Positions 51,505-60,132 of a stretch of DNA of 64,000 nucleotides are shown in pieces. The DNA is from Planctomycetota bacterium (lineage in GTDB: Bacteria > Planctomycetota > UBA1135 > UBA2386), in NCBI GenBank assembly GCA_020638735.1, contig JACKHZ010000013.1:310001-374000 (forward strand). The letters run 5' to 3'. The notes beneath the pieces are model-generated. The model ran no database searches and had not been told where the DNA came from. It saw nothing but the letters and a program-made list of their open reading frames with translations. How positions within the stretch are numbered: the first letter of the stretch is position 1; the number at the start of each line of letters is the position of its first letter. A program made the position numbers and the translations under genes.

Positions 51505-53058
51505 ATGGCCAACAAGACCCTCTTCCAGACCCTGGCCGGCCTGTTCACCAGCCGCCCGGACACCACCAACGAGGCCGGCGCCCCTGCCTACGCGCTGAGC
51601 AGCGAGCAGGCGCTCGCGCAGTACGCGGTGACCGGTTGCCTCAACGGGACCTTCTACGCGTCGGCGCAGGACCAGCTCGACAAGGTGCTGGCGCTCGCCG
51701 GCGCCTGTGACGCGGAGTTCGTCGCCAAGGCGGCGGTCTACGCGCGTCGTCAGGGCCTGATGAAGGACATGCCGGCGCTCTTGTGCGCGGTGCTGGCGGT
51801 GCGCGACGGCGCGCTGCTGCAGCGCGTGTTCCCGCAGGTGATCGACAGCGGCAAGATGCTGCGCAACTTCGTGCAGATCGTTCGCTCCGGCGCGGTCGGT
51901 CGCAAGTCGCTCGGCACGCTGCCGCGGCGACTGGTGCGCGAGTGGCTGCAAGGCCGCTCGCTCGACCAGCTGTTCTACGCGTCGCTCGGCAACAGCCCGT
52001 CGCTGCGGGACGTCGTGCGCATGGTGCACCCCAAGCCGGACGGTCCGGCGCGGGCCAACTTCTATGCGTGGTTGCTCGGCAAGCCGTTCGACCTCGAGCT
52101 GCTGCCCGAGGCGGCGCGGCAGCTGGAGCAGTACCGCCGCGGCGAGGCCGAGCTGCCCGACGTGGACTTCCGCTTCGTCAGCGCGCTGCCGCTGACGAAC
52201 GACGACTGGCGCACGCTCGCCGTGCGCTGCAACTGGACGACCCTGCGCATGAACCTCAACACGTTCGTGCGGCACGGCGTCTTCGACTGCTTCGAGACCT
52301 CGCTGCGCCTCGCGGCGCGGCTCGCCGACCCCGCACTCATCGCGAAGGCCAAGGTCTTCCCGTACCAGATCATGACCACCATGCAGAACCTCGACCCGAA
52401 GGCCCCGCGCGTGCTGTGCGACGCCCTCGACCAGGCGATGGAGATCGCGACGCAGAACGTGCCGGCGCTGCCGGGACGCACCGTGCTCGCGATCGACGTC
52501 TCGGGGTCGATGCACTCCGCCGTCACCGGCCACCGCAAGGGCAGCACGTCGAAGACGACCTGCCTCGACGCGGCGGCCACGCTGGCGGCGTCGGTGCTGC
52601 GGCGCAACCCGGACGCGACCGTGATCCCGTTCCACGACCACACGCTCGACGTGCGGCTCGACGCGCGGGAACCGATCACCCGCATCGCGGAGCGGCTGCG
52701 CAAGCTGCCGTCGGGCGGCACCAACTGCTCGTCGGTGCTGGCGAGACTCAACCGCGAACGGGCGAACGCCGACACCGTGATCTACTTCAGCGACAACGAG
52801 TCGTGGGTGGACGCGAGGCCGGCGGCACGCAGCACGGCGATGCTGACCGAATGGCGGCGCTTCAAGCAGCGCAACCAGAAGGCCCAGCTCGTCTGCATCG
52901 ACGTGCAGCCCTACGGCACGGTCCAGGCTCCGGTCGGCGACGACGTCACGCACGTCGGCGGCTTCTCGGACCAGGTCTTCGAGGTCCTGCGTGAGGTCGC
53001 CGACGGCGATCGTTCGCAGGATCGGTTCGCCAGTCGCATCCGCGAGGTCGCGATCTGA
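51505..53058 (+). CDS. rsr: Ro60/Rsr ortholog (TROVE-domain RNA-binding protein)
   Basis: A 517-residue protein. The N-terminal 310 residues are the TROVE ring of helical repeats (DAEFVAKAAVYARRQGLMKD, MPALLCAVLAVRDGALLQRV, then the family-typical DVVRMVHPKP). The C-terminal von Willebrand factor A domain has the MIDAS motif DVSGS at 331-335 and the later SGGTNCSSVL and YFSDNESWVD. Bacterial Rsr binds noncoding Y RNAs and helps exoribonucleases with structured or damaged RNA. Three Y-like RNAs lie directly downstream, then rtcB and rtcA, so this operon carries the complete system. Confidence 0.95.
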   Translation: MANKTLFQTLAGLFTSRPDTTNEAGAPAYALSSEQALAQYAVTGCLNGTFYASAQDQLDKVLALAGACDAEFVAKAAVYARRQGLMKDMPALLCAVLAVRDGALLQRVFPQVIDSGKMLRNFVQIVRSGAVGRKSLGTLPRRLVREWLQGRSLDQLFYASLGNSPSLRDVVRMVHPKPDGPARANFYAWLLGKPFDLELLPEAARQLEQYRRGEAELPDVDFRFVSALPLTNDDWRTLAVRCNWTTLRMNLNTFVRHGVFDCFETSLRLAARLADPALIAKAKVFPYQIMTTMQNLDPKAPRVLCDALDQAMEIATQNVPALPGRTVLAIDVSGSMHSAVTGHRKGSTSKTTCLDAAATLAASVLRRNPDATVIPFHDHTLDVRLDAREPITRIAERLRKLPSGGTNCSSVLARLNRERANADTVIYFSDNESWVDARPAARSTAMLTEWRRFKQRNQKAQLVCIDVQPYGTVQAPVGDDVTHVGGFSDQVFEVLREVADGDRSQDRFASRIREVAI

Positions 53059-53074
53059 CGGACGACAGCTCTTT

Positions 53075-53221
53075 GGTCGGGGAATGCCCGGTGGGACTAC
53101 ATCACAGTCAATGACGTGGTCGCGAGTTCGAGTCTCGCCATGACCGCTCCGGCGGTCGTGTAGCTCAGCGGTAGAGCACGCCTCTCCGGAGGAAACGTCT
53201 CACCAACCTTCGTCCCCGACC
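53075..53221 (+). ncRNA. Y-RNA-like noncoding RNA, unit A, with permuted tRNA-like module
   Basis: Core of 147 nt. Outer helix GGUCGGGG / CCCCGACC (8 bp), internal loop AAUGCCC opposite AACCUUCGU, inner helix GGUGGGAC / GUCUCACC (8 bp). Inside lies a circularly permuted tRNA mimic: T arm GCGAG-UUCGAGU-CUCGC (53122-53138), a 9-bp acceptor-like stem CAUGACCGC / GCGGUCGUG closed by a UCCG loop (53139-53160), then D arm GCUC-AGCGGUA-GAGC (53163-53177). A small hairpin CCUC-UCCG-GAGG follows at 53181-53192. The two-helix base resembles the Ro60-binding stem of Y RNAs. GCUCUUUGG just before it recurs before unit B. Confidence 0.85.
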
Positions 53222-53251
53222 TCTTCTCCTGCTCTGACATTCACGCTCTTT

Positions 53252-53378
53252 GGCCCGGGAATGCCCGTGGGACTACATCTGATCCGTAGGCGCGAGTTCG
53301 AATCTCGCCGCGACCGCGAGGTCGCGTAGCTCAGCGGTTAGAGCACCGGCAACGTCTCACAACTTCTCGTCCTGGGCC
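53252..53378 (+). ncRNA. Y-RNA-like noncoding RNA, unit B, with permuted tRNA-like module
   Basis: Core of 127 nt. Outer helix GGCCCGGG / CCUGGGCC (8 bp, two compensatory changes relative to unit A), internal loop AAUGCCC opposite AACUUCUCGU, inner helix GUGGGAC / GUCUCAC (7 bp). The mimic has T arm GCGAG-UUCGAAU-CUCGC (53292-53308), a perfect 7-bp acceptor-like stem CGCGACC / GGUCGCG closed by a GCGA tetraloop (53309-53326), and D arm GCUC-AGCGGUUA-GAGC (53329-53344). Seven base pairs is exactly the length of a tRNA acceptor stem. An anticodon-like pairing is weak. Confidence 0.87.
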
Positions 53379-53403
53379 TCTCTTCACGACTGACAGCACA
53401 ACC

Positions 53404-53508
53404 GCGGCGAATGCCCGGTGGGACTACATTGGCAACCCTCACGGGATCCCGTTCGAACCGGGGCTCGCGCCGCAAGGCGCGTTCGGTCTCACCAACTCTC
53501 GTCGCCGC
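53404..53508 (+). ncRNA. Y-RNA-like noncoding RNA, unit C, lacking the D arm
   Basis: Core of 105 nt. Outer helix GCGGCG / CGCCGC (6 bp), internal loop AAUGCCC opposite AACUCUCGU, inner helix GGUGGGAC / GUCUCACC (8 bp). The module retains a T arm UCCCG-UUCGAAC-CGGGG (53447-53463) and an acceptor-like stem CGCGCC / GGCGCG with a GCAA tetraloop (53466-53481), but runs into the inner helix without a D arm. It thus mimics only a T-arm/acceptor minihelix. It ends 29 bases before the rtcB start codon. Confidence 0.8.
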
Positions 53509-53537
53509 ACTCTCCACATCCTGACCGAGACCGGAAC

Positions 53538-54761
<1,224 letters not shown>

Positions 54762-54766
54762 ACACC

Positions 54767-55786
54767 ATGCTGCGCATCGACGGCACCGAAGGCGAAGGCG
54801 GCGGACAGATCCTGCGCACGGCGCTGGGTCTGTCCCTCGTCACCAAGACGCCGTTCGCGATCGACAAGATCCGACAGAAGCGCAAGAAGCCCGGCCTGCA
54901 GCGCCAGCACCTGACCGCGGTGCTGGCGGCGGCGCGGGTCGGCAGCGCGCACGTGCAGGGCGCCGAGCTCGGCTCGACCGAGGTCGTGTTCGAGCCGCAG
55001 ACCTGCACCGCCGGGCACTACGAGTTCTCGATCGGCACCGCCGGCAGCACCACGCTGGTGCTGCAGACGATCCTGCCGGCGCTGTGGTCGGCCGACGGTC
55101 CGTCGACCGTGCGCCTCGTCGGCGGCACGCACAACCCGATGGCGCCGCCGTTCGACTTCGTGCAGCAGACGTTCGCGCCGCTGGCGCACCGCATGGGCGC
55201 GCCACTGCAGCTCGAACTGCATCGGCACGGGTTCCATCCGGCCGGCGGCGGCGAGCTGACCGCGACGATCGCGCCTGCGGCGTGGACGCGCCTCGAGCTG
55301 CTCGACGCGCCGACGAAGCGCGAGGTCGGCGCGCGCATCCTGCACAGCTCGCTTCCCGCGAGCGTGCCGGTGCGCGAGGCCAACGCGCTGCGCCGCCGGC
55401 TCGACCTGCGCGAGCACCAGGTGTCGATCGACGAGGTCGCGTCCAACGGCCCGGGCAACGTCGTGCTGTGCGACGTGCGGCTCGGCGTCGTGCACGAGAT
55501 CGTCAGTTCGCTCGGGGAACGCAGCGTGTCGGCGGAGCAGGTCGCCGAACGCGCGGCCGCCGAGGTGCAGACGCTGCTCGCCGCCGACGCGCCGGTCGGC
55601 GAACACCTCGCCGATCAGCTGCTGATCCCGATGGCGCTGGCCGGCGGCGGCGCGTTCCGCACCGTCGCGCCGAGCCTGCACACGCGCACCAACGCGGCGG
55701 TCGTCGAGCGCTTCCTGCCGGTGGCGATCGCGATGCGCGAGGACACCGCGGCGGGCAACTGGGTGGTCGAGGTGCGGGCGCGGTAG
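54767..55786 (+). CDS. rtcA: RNA 3'-terminal phosphate cyclase RtcA
   Basis: A 339-residue enzyme that converts 3'-phosphate RNA ends to 2',3'-cyclic phosphates using ATP. It opens with RIDGTEGEGGGQILRTALG, then TAGSTTLVLQTILPALW, HPAGGGELTATI and, near the C-terminus, SLHTRTNAAVVERFLP where His305 is the likely adenylylated residue. The ATG lies five bases after the rtcB stop. Length matches the family. Confidence 0.96.
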   Translation: MLRIDGTEGEGGGQILRTALGLSLVTKTPFAIDKIRQKRKKPGLQRQHLTAVLAAARVGSAHVQGAELGSTEVVFEPQTCTAGHYEFSIGTAGSTTLVLQTILPALWSADGPSTVRLVGGTHNPMAPPFDFVQQTFAPLAHRMGAPLQLELHRHGFHPAGGGELTATIAPAAWTRLELLDAPTKREVGARILHSSLPASVPVREANALRRRLDLREHQVSIDEVASNGPGNVVLCDVRLGVVHEIVSSLGERSVSAEQVAERAAAEVQTLLAADAPVGEHLADQLLIPMALAGGGAFRTVAPSLHTRTNAAVVERFLPVAIAMREDTAAGNWVVEVRAR

Positions 55787-55819
55787 TCGCGGCGGCGCGG
55801 GTCGGGCGCCGCTCCCCGC

Positions 55820-56362
55820 TCAGACGCCGGGCAGGCCGTCGATCGAGCGCGCGTTCTTGTCGCGCCAATACCTGGCGACGCCCTCGCTGCCCTTCTTCTC
55901 GCCCCACTCGGTGAGCTCGCGGCGCTCGACCTCGAACGCCATGCGCGGAACGCCGTAGCCGCACGACCGCGCGACGCGGTCGATCTCGACGACGACGACC
56001 GCGCGCACGCCGAGCGGCGCCCTGCCGAAGCGCGACAACAGGTCGGCGAAGCGCGCATCGTCCGGGAGCACGACCGCGCCGGTGCCGTGCAGGCGCAGGA
56101 TCCGCGGCGGCCCGTCGAACGCGCAGAGCATCACGCAGATGCGGCCGTTGTCGCGCAGGTGCGCGATCGTCTCGACGCCGCTGCCGGTGTAGTCGACGTA
56201 GGCGATGGTCGTCGGCCCCAGCACGCGCAGCGTGTCCCCACCCTTCGGCGAGCAGTTGACGTGGCCACCCGCCCCCGACGGCGCCGTGGCAACGAAGAAG
56301 ACGTGTTGCGCGCCGATCCAATCGGCGGTGTCACCATCGATCGAGTTGGTCGCCGATGCCAT
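55820..56362 (-). CDS. Pyridoxamine-5'-phosphate-oxidase-like FMN-binding protein
   Basis: A 180-residue split-barrel flavin-binding protein from the ATG at 56360-56362. GGHVNCSPKGGDTLRVLG, then IAYVDYTGSG and AHLRDNGRICVMLCAF are the standard order of the PNPOx-like family (substrate loop, flavin loop, dimer strands), followed by LRLHGTGAVV. The C-terminal part (YGVPRMAFEVERRELTEW) is typical of the short single-domain members that act on unknown, often F420- or heme-like, substrates. It is divergent from the next gene and not clearly part of the repair operon. Confidence 0.85.
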   Translation of the reverse strand: MASATNSIDGDTADWIGAQHVFFVATAPSGAGGHVNCSPKGGDTLRVLGPTTIAYVDYTGSGVETIAHLRDNGRICVMLCAFDGPPRILRLHGTGAVVLPDDARFADLLSRFGRAPLGVRAVVVVEIDRVARSCGYGVPRMAFEVERRELTEWGEKKGSEGVARYWRDKNARSIDGLPGV

Positions 56363-56507
56363 CGACGGGATCCTAGTGCAGGTGGCTCGACCGAGGACAC
56401 GCTGACCCGGCTGCCGATTCCGTGTGACCGTATCCATGCACGAGGAAGGCCGACGCCACATGTGGCGCATCGACTGCCGTCCCTGCAACCAATCGACTCT
56501 CATCCGC

Positions 56508-56513
56508 TATCCT
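56508..56513 (+). promoter_or_regulatory. Putative -10 element (TATCCT)
   Basis: TATCCT, preceded by GC, lies 39 bases before the ATG of the DNRLRE gene. No -35 box is evident. Confidence 0.35.
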
Positions 56514-56552
56514 GTTGCGCCCCAGCCTCGCCTGGTCCATCGACATCACCGA

Positions 56553-57617
56553 ATGAACTCCGTCATCAACCTTGGCTCTGCCGCGCTCGCTGCGGCCTTC
56601 TCCCTCGCCCCGCTCGCGGCACAGACGACGCTGACGCTCAACCCAGACAAGGACAACACTCTGTACGAGAGCCTGACCGGCACCCTCAGCAACGCGCAGG
56701 GCTATCTGTTCTGCGGCGTGAACGGCCAGGGCGCGGCGCAGCGCACGCTGCTGCACTTCGACGTCGCCGCCGCGGTCCCGGCCGGGGCAGTCATCGTGTC
56801 CGCCGAGCTCAAGCTCTACGTCGAGCAGTCACCGGCCTTCCTGCCCATCACCACCGGCGTGCATCGCATGAGCAGCGACTGGGGCGAGGCGACCTCGGTT
56901 GCGACGGGGCCCGGCAACGGCGGCGGCGGCGCGCCGGCGACGACCGGCGACGCGACGTGGCTGCACTCGTTCTACCCGACGACCTTCTGGACCAACGCCG
57001 GCGGTGACTTCGCCGCGACGCCGACGATGACGTTCCCGCTGGCCTCGCTGTTCCAGGCCACGACCGGCCCGAACGCCGCCCTGGCCGCCGACGTGCAGGA
57101 CATGCTCGACAACCCGGCCGGCAACTTCGGCTGGCTGCTCAAGACCGACGAGGCCTTCCCGGCGACTGCGCGTCGCATGGACTCGCGCGAGAGCCTGGCC
57201 AACAAGCCGGCGCTGACCATCCACTACGTGTTGCCCGGCAACACCTCGATCTGGGGCGAAGGTTGCCCGGTCGGCACGAGCACCGCGACGACGATGTTCG
57301 TCGGCCCCGCCATCAGCGGCTCGTCGGTCACGATCGCCCGCTTCGACACCGTGCAGAACAGCGTCGGCGCCGACTTCTTCGCGCTCTCGCTGCAGCCGGC
57401 CGGCCTGCCGTACCAGCCAGGCTGCTCGATCTACCTGCCGCTGGGCGCGGAGCTGATTCCCGGCGCAGCGTTCCTGTCCGGCACGGGCACCAGCACTGGC
57501 TCGCTGCAGCTGCCGGCTGGCTTCCCCGGCGTCCTGATCGCCTGTCAGTCGGCCGTGCTCGACAATTCGCCGTTCGGTCTGTCGGGGAGCAACGCGGCGC
57601 TGCTGGTCATGCAGTAG
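56553..57617 (+). CDS. Secreted DNRLRE-domain protein
   Basis: A 354-residue exported protein. The signal peptide (SAALAAAFSLAPLAAQ) is followed by a DNRLRE/CBM-like beta-sandwich: LNPDKDNTLYESLTG, LLHFDVAAAVPAGAV, AELKLYVEQ and TGVHRMSSDWGE are the hallmarks. The last 110 residues are the beta-rich module shared with the propeller and repeat proteins (GPAISGSSVTIARFDT, PGCSIYLPLG, SNAALLVM). It is probably secreted or attached to the cell surface. The ligand is unknown. Confidence 0.75.
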   Translation: MNSVINLGSAALAAAFSLAPLAAQTTLTLNPDKDNTLYESLTGTLSNAQGYLFCGVNGQGAAQRTLLHFDVAAAVPAGAVIVSAELKLYVEQSPAFLPITTGVHRMSSDWGEATSVATGPGNGGGGAPATTGDATWLHSFYPTTFWTNAGGDFAATPTMTFPLASLFQATTGPNAALAADVQDMLDNPAGNFGWLLKTDEAFPATARRMDSRESLANKPALTIHYVLPGNTSIWGEGCPVGTSTATTMFVGPAISGSSVTIARFDTVQNSVGADFFALSLQPAGLPYQPGCSIYLPLGAELIPGAAFLSGTGTSTGSLQLPAGFPGVLIACQSAVLDNSPFGLSGSNAALLVMQ

Positions 57618-57653
57618 CTGCCGCGCCGGCGATCGCGTCGGGCATCGCCTGGA

Positions 57654-58919
57654 TCAGGGCATCGCCACGACCAGCGTCGCCGGATCGGCCTCGACGTCGA
57701 CGCGCCGCACCTCGCGCACGACGAACGCCTCGTCGCCCGCCGCCCGCACTTCGAACTGCGAGGCGGTCGCGGCCGGCAGGCGAACCTGGCCGGCGGCGTC
57801 GGTCTGCGCGACGCCACGCCGCAGGCCGTGCAGGCTCGACACGACCCACACGCCGGCCAGCGCGTCGCCGCGCTCGTCGAGGACCTGCAGGGGCCTCTCC
57901 TCGAGACGCTGCAGGTGCAGGTCACAGGCGACGACCGCGCGGTCGATACGCAGCCGCTGCGGCGCGCCGACGGCGCCGCGGTGGGCGAACGGCTGCACTT
58001 CGTACTCGTCCGGCATCAGGCCGCCGACGACGAACGCGCCGCCGACGCCGGTCTCGGCGATGCGGCGCACGTGGCGGCTGCGAACCTCGACCGCGAGGCC
58101 CGCGACCGGTTCCCCACGCACGTCGCGCACGACGCCGCGCAGCGAGCCACCGGTCTCGGCGACCAGGTCGGGCATCGGCACGACGCCCTGCGCGCGCGGC
58201 GCGGTGAACGCGCCCGACAGCGACGCCAGGCCGCCCGCGCCGCCGACGCCGTCGCGGTGCACGACGAAACGCGCCGCGACACCGACCAGCGGCACGCTGA
58301 CGCGGCCGATGTCGTCGCTCTGCGCCCAGCTGTCGGTACCCGCGACGTTGACGAACGCACCGGCGAGCGGCGCCCCGCTCGCGTCGCGCACGAGTCCCTC
58401 CGCGTGCAGCTCGGGCGCCTTCGCCGCGAGCGTCGTCGGCGCATCCCACGGCGCGATCGGCTCGAGGCAGACCCACAGCGGATCCGGCGCCTGCGCGGTC
58501 GTGTGCAGCACGACCGCGCGGCGCCCATCGGCGCGCACCAGCAGGTCCTCCAGCTTGCCAGCGGTGAGCTCGGCGACGAAGGCGCCGTCGCCGTCGGTGC
58601 GCAGCGACGGCGCCTCCGGCCGCGCGACCTCCGCGCCGACCAGCAGGAAGCCGAGCGAGTCGACCACCCGACCCGCGCGACGCGCGACGCGCACCTTGGC
58701 GCGAGCGGCGGACTCGGCGCGCCGCACGATCACCGGCTCGGGGCTCGGCAGCGGCGCCGACGGCGCGACCTCGACCGCGGCCACGGGCTCCTCGGACTGC
58801 GCCGGCTGTCGCCCCGCGCCGTCGAGCCGCAGGTCGCCGCGCCACACGAACGCCACCACGACGACGACCACGCAGGCCGCGACCGACAGTGAGGGCCTCC
58901 TCGACAACGCGATCACCAT
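57654..58919 (-). CDS. Membrane-anchored carboxypeptidase-regulatory-like protein
   Basis: A 421-residue product with an N-terminal span (SLSVAACVVVVVVAFVW) and regulatory-like beta domains outside: GRVVDSLGFLLVGAEVA, GLVRDASGAPLAGAFVNV, GVVRDVRGEPVAGLAVEV and QVLDERGDALAGVWVV. No catalytic motif. It is one of several anchored, single-span proteins of this kind in the window and has a strong TATACT hexamer eight bases before its ATG. The downstream end is convergent with the DNRLRE gene. Confidence 0.7.
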   Translation of the reverse strand: MVIALSRRPSLSVAACVVVVVVAFVWRGDLRLDGAGRQPAQSEEPVAAVEVAPSAPLPSPEPVIVRRAESAARAKVRVARRAGRVVDSLGFLLVGAEVARPEAPSLRTDGDGAFVAELTAGKLEDLLVRADGRRAVVLHTTAQAPDPLWVCLEPIAPWDAPTTLAAKAPELHAEGLVRDASGAPLAGAFVNVAGTDSWAQSDDIGRVSVPLVGVAARFVVHRDGVGGAGGLASLSGAFTAPRAQGVVPMPDLVAETGGSLRGVVRDVRGEPVAGLAVEVRSRHVRRIAETGVGGAFVVGGLMPDEYEVQPFAHRGAVGAPQRLRIDRAVVACDLHLQRLEERPLQVLDERGDALAGVWVVSSLHGLRRGVAQTDAAGQVRLPAATASQFEVRAAGDEAFVVREVRRVDVEADPATLVVAMP

Positions 58920-58927
58920 GGCGCGCG

Positions 58928-58933
58928 AGTATA
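58928..58933 (-). promoter_or_regulatory. -10 element TATACT (minus strand), leaderless promoter
   Basis: TATACT lies eight bases before the ATG of the anchored regulatory-like protein. It is the best -10 match in the window. No -35 consensus is visible. Confidence 0.45.
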
Positions 58934-58957
58934 CGCACCGGGAGCGCCCCGTTGCGA

Positions 58958-59959
58958 TCAGCGGGCGATGCGCGCCGGCGGCACGTCGAGCACCGTCACC
59001 AACCCCGGCCGCGCGCCGACCACGCCGTGCACCGAGTTCACCAGGATCGACGCCGTGGCCTGGTCGCCGGCGATGCCGCTCGGGAAGCGCAGGCTGATCG
59101 GCGGCTCGCTCTCGAGCTCGACCTGGTCGTGCGGGTCCGGCGCGCCGACGTACATCGACAGGTCGAGGTGCACGACGAGGCGCTTCTGGATGTAGCCGTA
59201 GCCGTGGTTGCGGATGCCCGCGACCTCCCCTTCCTTGACGATCAGGAACGGCGTCTTGTGGTCCTCCGGCGCCAGCACCGGCTCGACCGTGTGCTCGATG
59301 CGATCCAGCTCGAAGCCGAGGCCGCGCGCCACCAGGGCCACCGACTCGCGCATGCCGATGTGGCCGAACTTGCCGGTCTCCAACTGCTTGCGGAACTCGC
59401 TCTGGCTCAGCCCCGCGCCCACCTTGCGCTGCAGGGGCAGCCGGCGGGTCGCCGCGTCGACGACGCGCACGCACTTGACCGACTGCACGTCCATCGTCAC
59501 CGCCGACGCGACCACCGCCAGCAGGTCCATCGCGAAGCCCGGGTTGACCCCGGTGCCGAGGATCGTCGCGCCAGAGGCCTTGGCCGCGGCGTCGAGCTCG
59601 GCGGCCAGCTCCGGGTGCTGGAACTCCGGCACCAGCAGCTCCTCGCTCGACGACACGACGTCGACGCCGTGCCGGCTCAGCAGCAGCAGCTGGTCCTTGA
59701 TCGCCGGCAGGAAGCTCGAGGTGCAGTGCAGCACGCAATCGGGCTTCAGGCGGGCCAGCGCCGCGTCGGCGTCCGCCTCCACGACGATGCCGGTGGTGCG
59801 CCCCAGCTCCAGCAGGTCGCCGAGATCCTGCCCGACCTTGGCCGGGTCGATGTCGATCGCGCCGACGAGCTGCAGCGAGGTCTTCTGCAGGGCGAGCCTG
59901 GCCGCGGCCAGGCCGATCGGACCGAGGCCGAAGGAGACGACACGGACAGGGGAGGTCAT
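58958..59959 (-). CDS. Dihydrodipicolinate-reductase-like oxidoreductase (DAP dehydrogenase-like)
   Basis: A 333-residue NAD(P)-binding protein from the ATG at 59957-59959. The N-terminal Rossmann motif RVVSFGLGPIGLAAARL is followed by LVGAIDIDPAKVGQDLG and CVLHCTSSFLPAI, as in 2,4-diaminopentanoate dehydrogenase and the DapB superfamily. ILGTGVNPGFAMDLLAVVAS is typical of this subgroup. The C-terminal two thirds contain the catalytic/dimer domain. The substrate is uncertain: an amino-acid dehydrogenase is most likely, but related proteins are also annotated only as DapB-like. Confidence 0.75.
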   Translation of the reverse strand: MTSPVRVVSFGLGPIGLAAARLALQKTSLQLVGAIDIDPAKVGQDLGDLLELGRTTGIVVEADADAALARLKPDCVLHCTSSFLPAIKDQLLLLSRHGVDVVSSSEELLVPEFQHPELAAELDAAAKASGATILGTGVNPGFAMDLLAVVASAVTMDVQSVKCVRVVDAATRRLPLQRKVGAGLSQSEFRKQLETGKFGHIGMRESVALVARGLGFELDRIEHTVEPVLAPEDHKTPFLIVKEGEVAGIRNHGYGYIQKRLVVHLDLSMYVGAPDPHDQVELESEPPISLRFPSGIAGDQATASILVNSVHGVVGARPGLVTVLDVPPARIAR

Positions 59960-60132
59960 GCAGCCCGGAAAGTAGGTGGCGACCCGGCGCCTGCCAAGCA
60001 CGGGGCGGGCGAGTCCAGCGACCTTGTCATGGGGCGTTCCGGTGGGCCCGGAAGGGTCCACGACCGACCGCCGACGGACGACGGTTGCCAGCGAGCAGCT
60101 GGCGAGCTCCACTCTCGCACCAGAGGAGACCC

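Noticed and set aside
53122..53344. T-arm and D-arm sequences as two ordinary or permuted tRNA genes
   Set aside because: The order is T arm, closed acceptor stem, D arm, with no clear anticodon stem, and each lies inside a conserved long-range helix pair beside rsr. A Y-RNA tRNA mimic explains this better than a functional tRNA.
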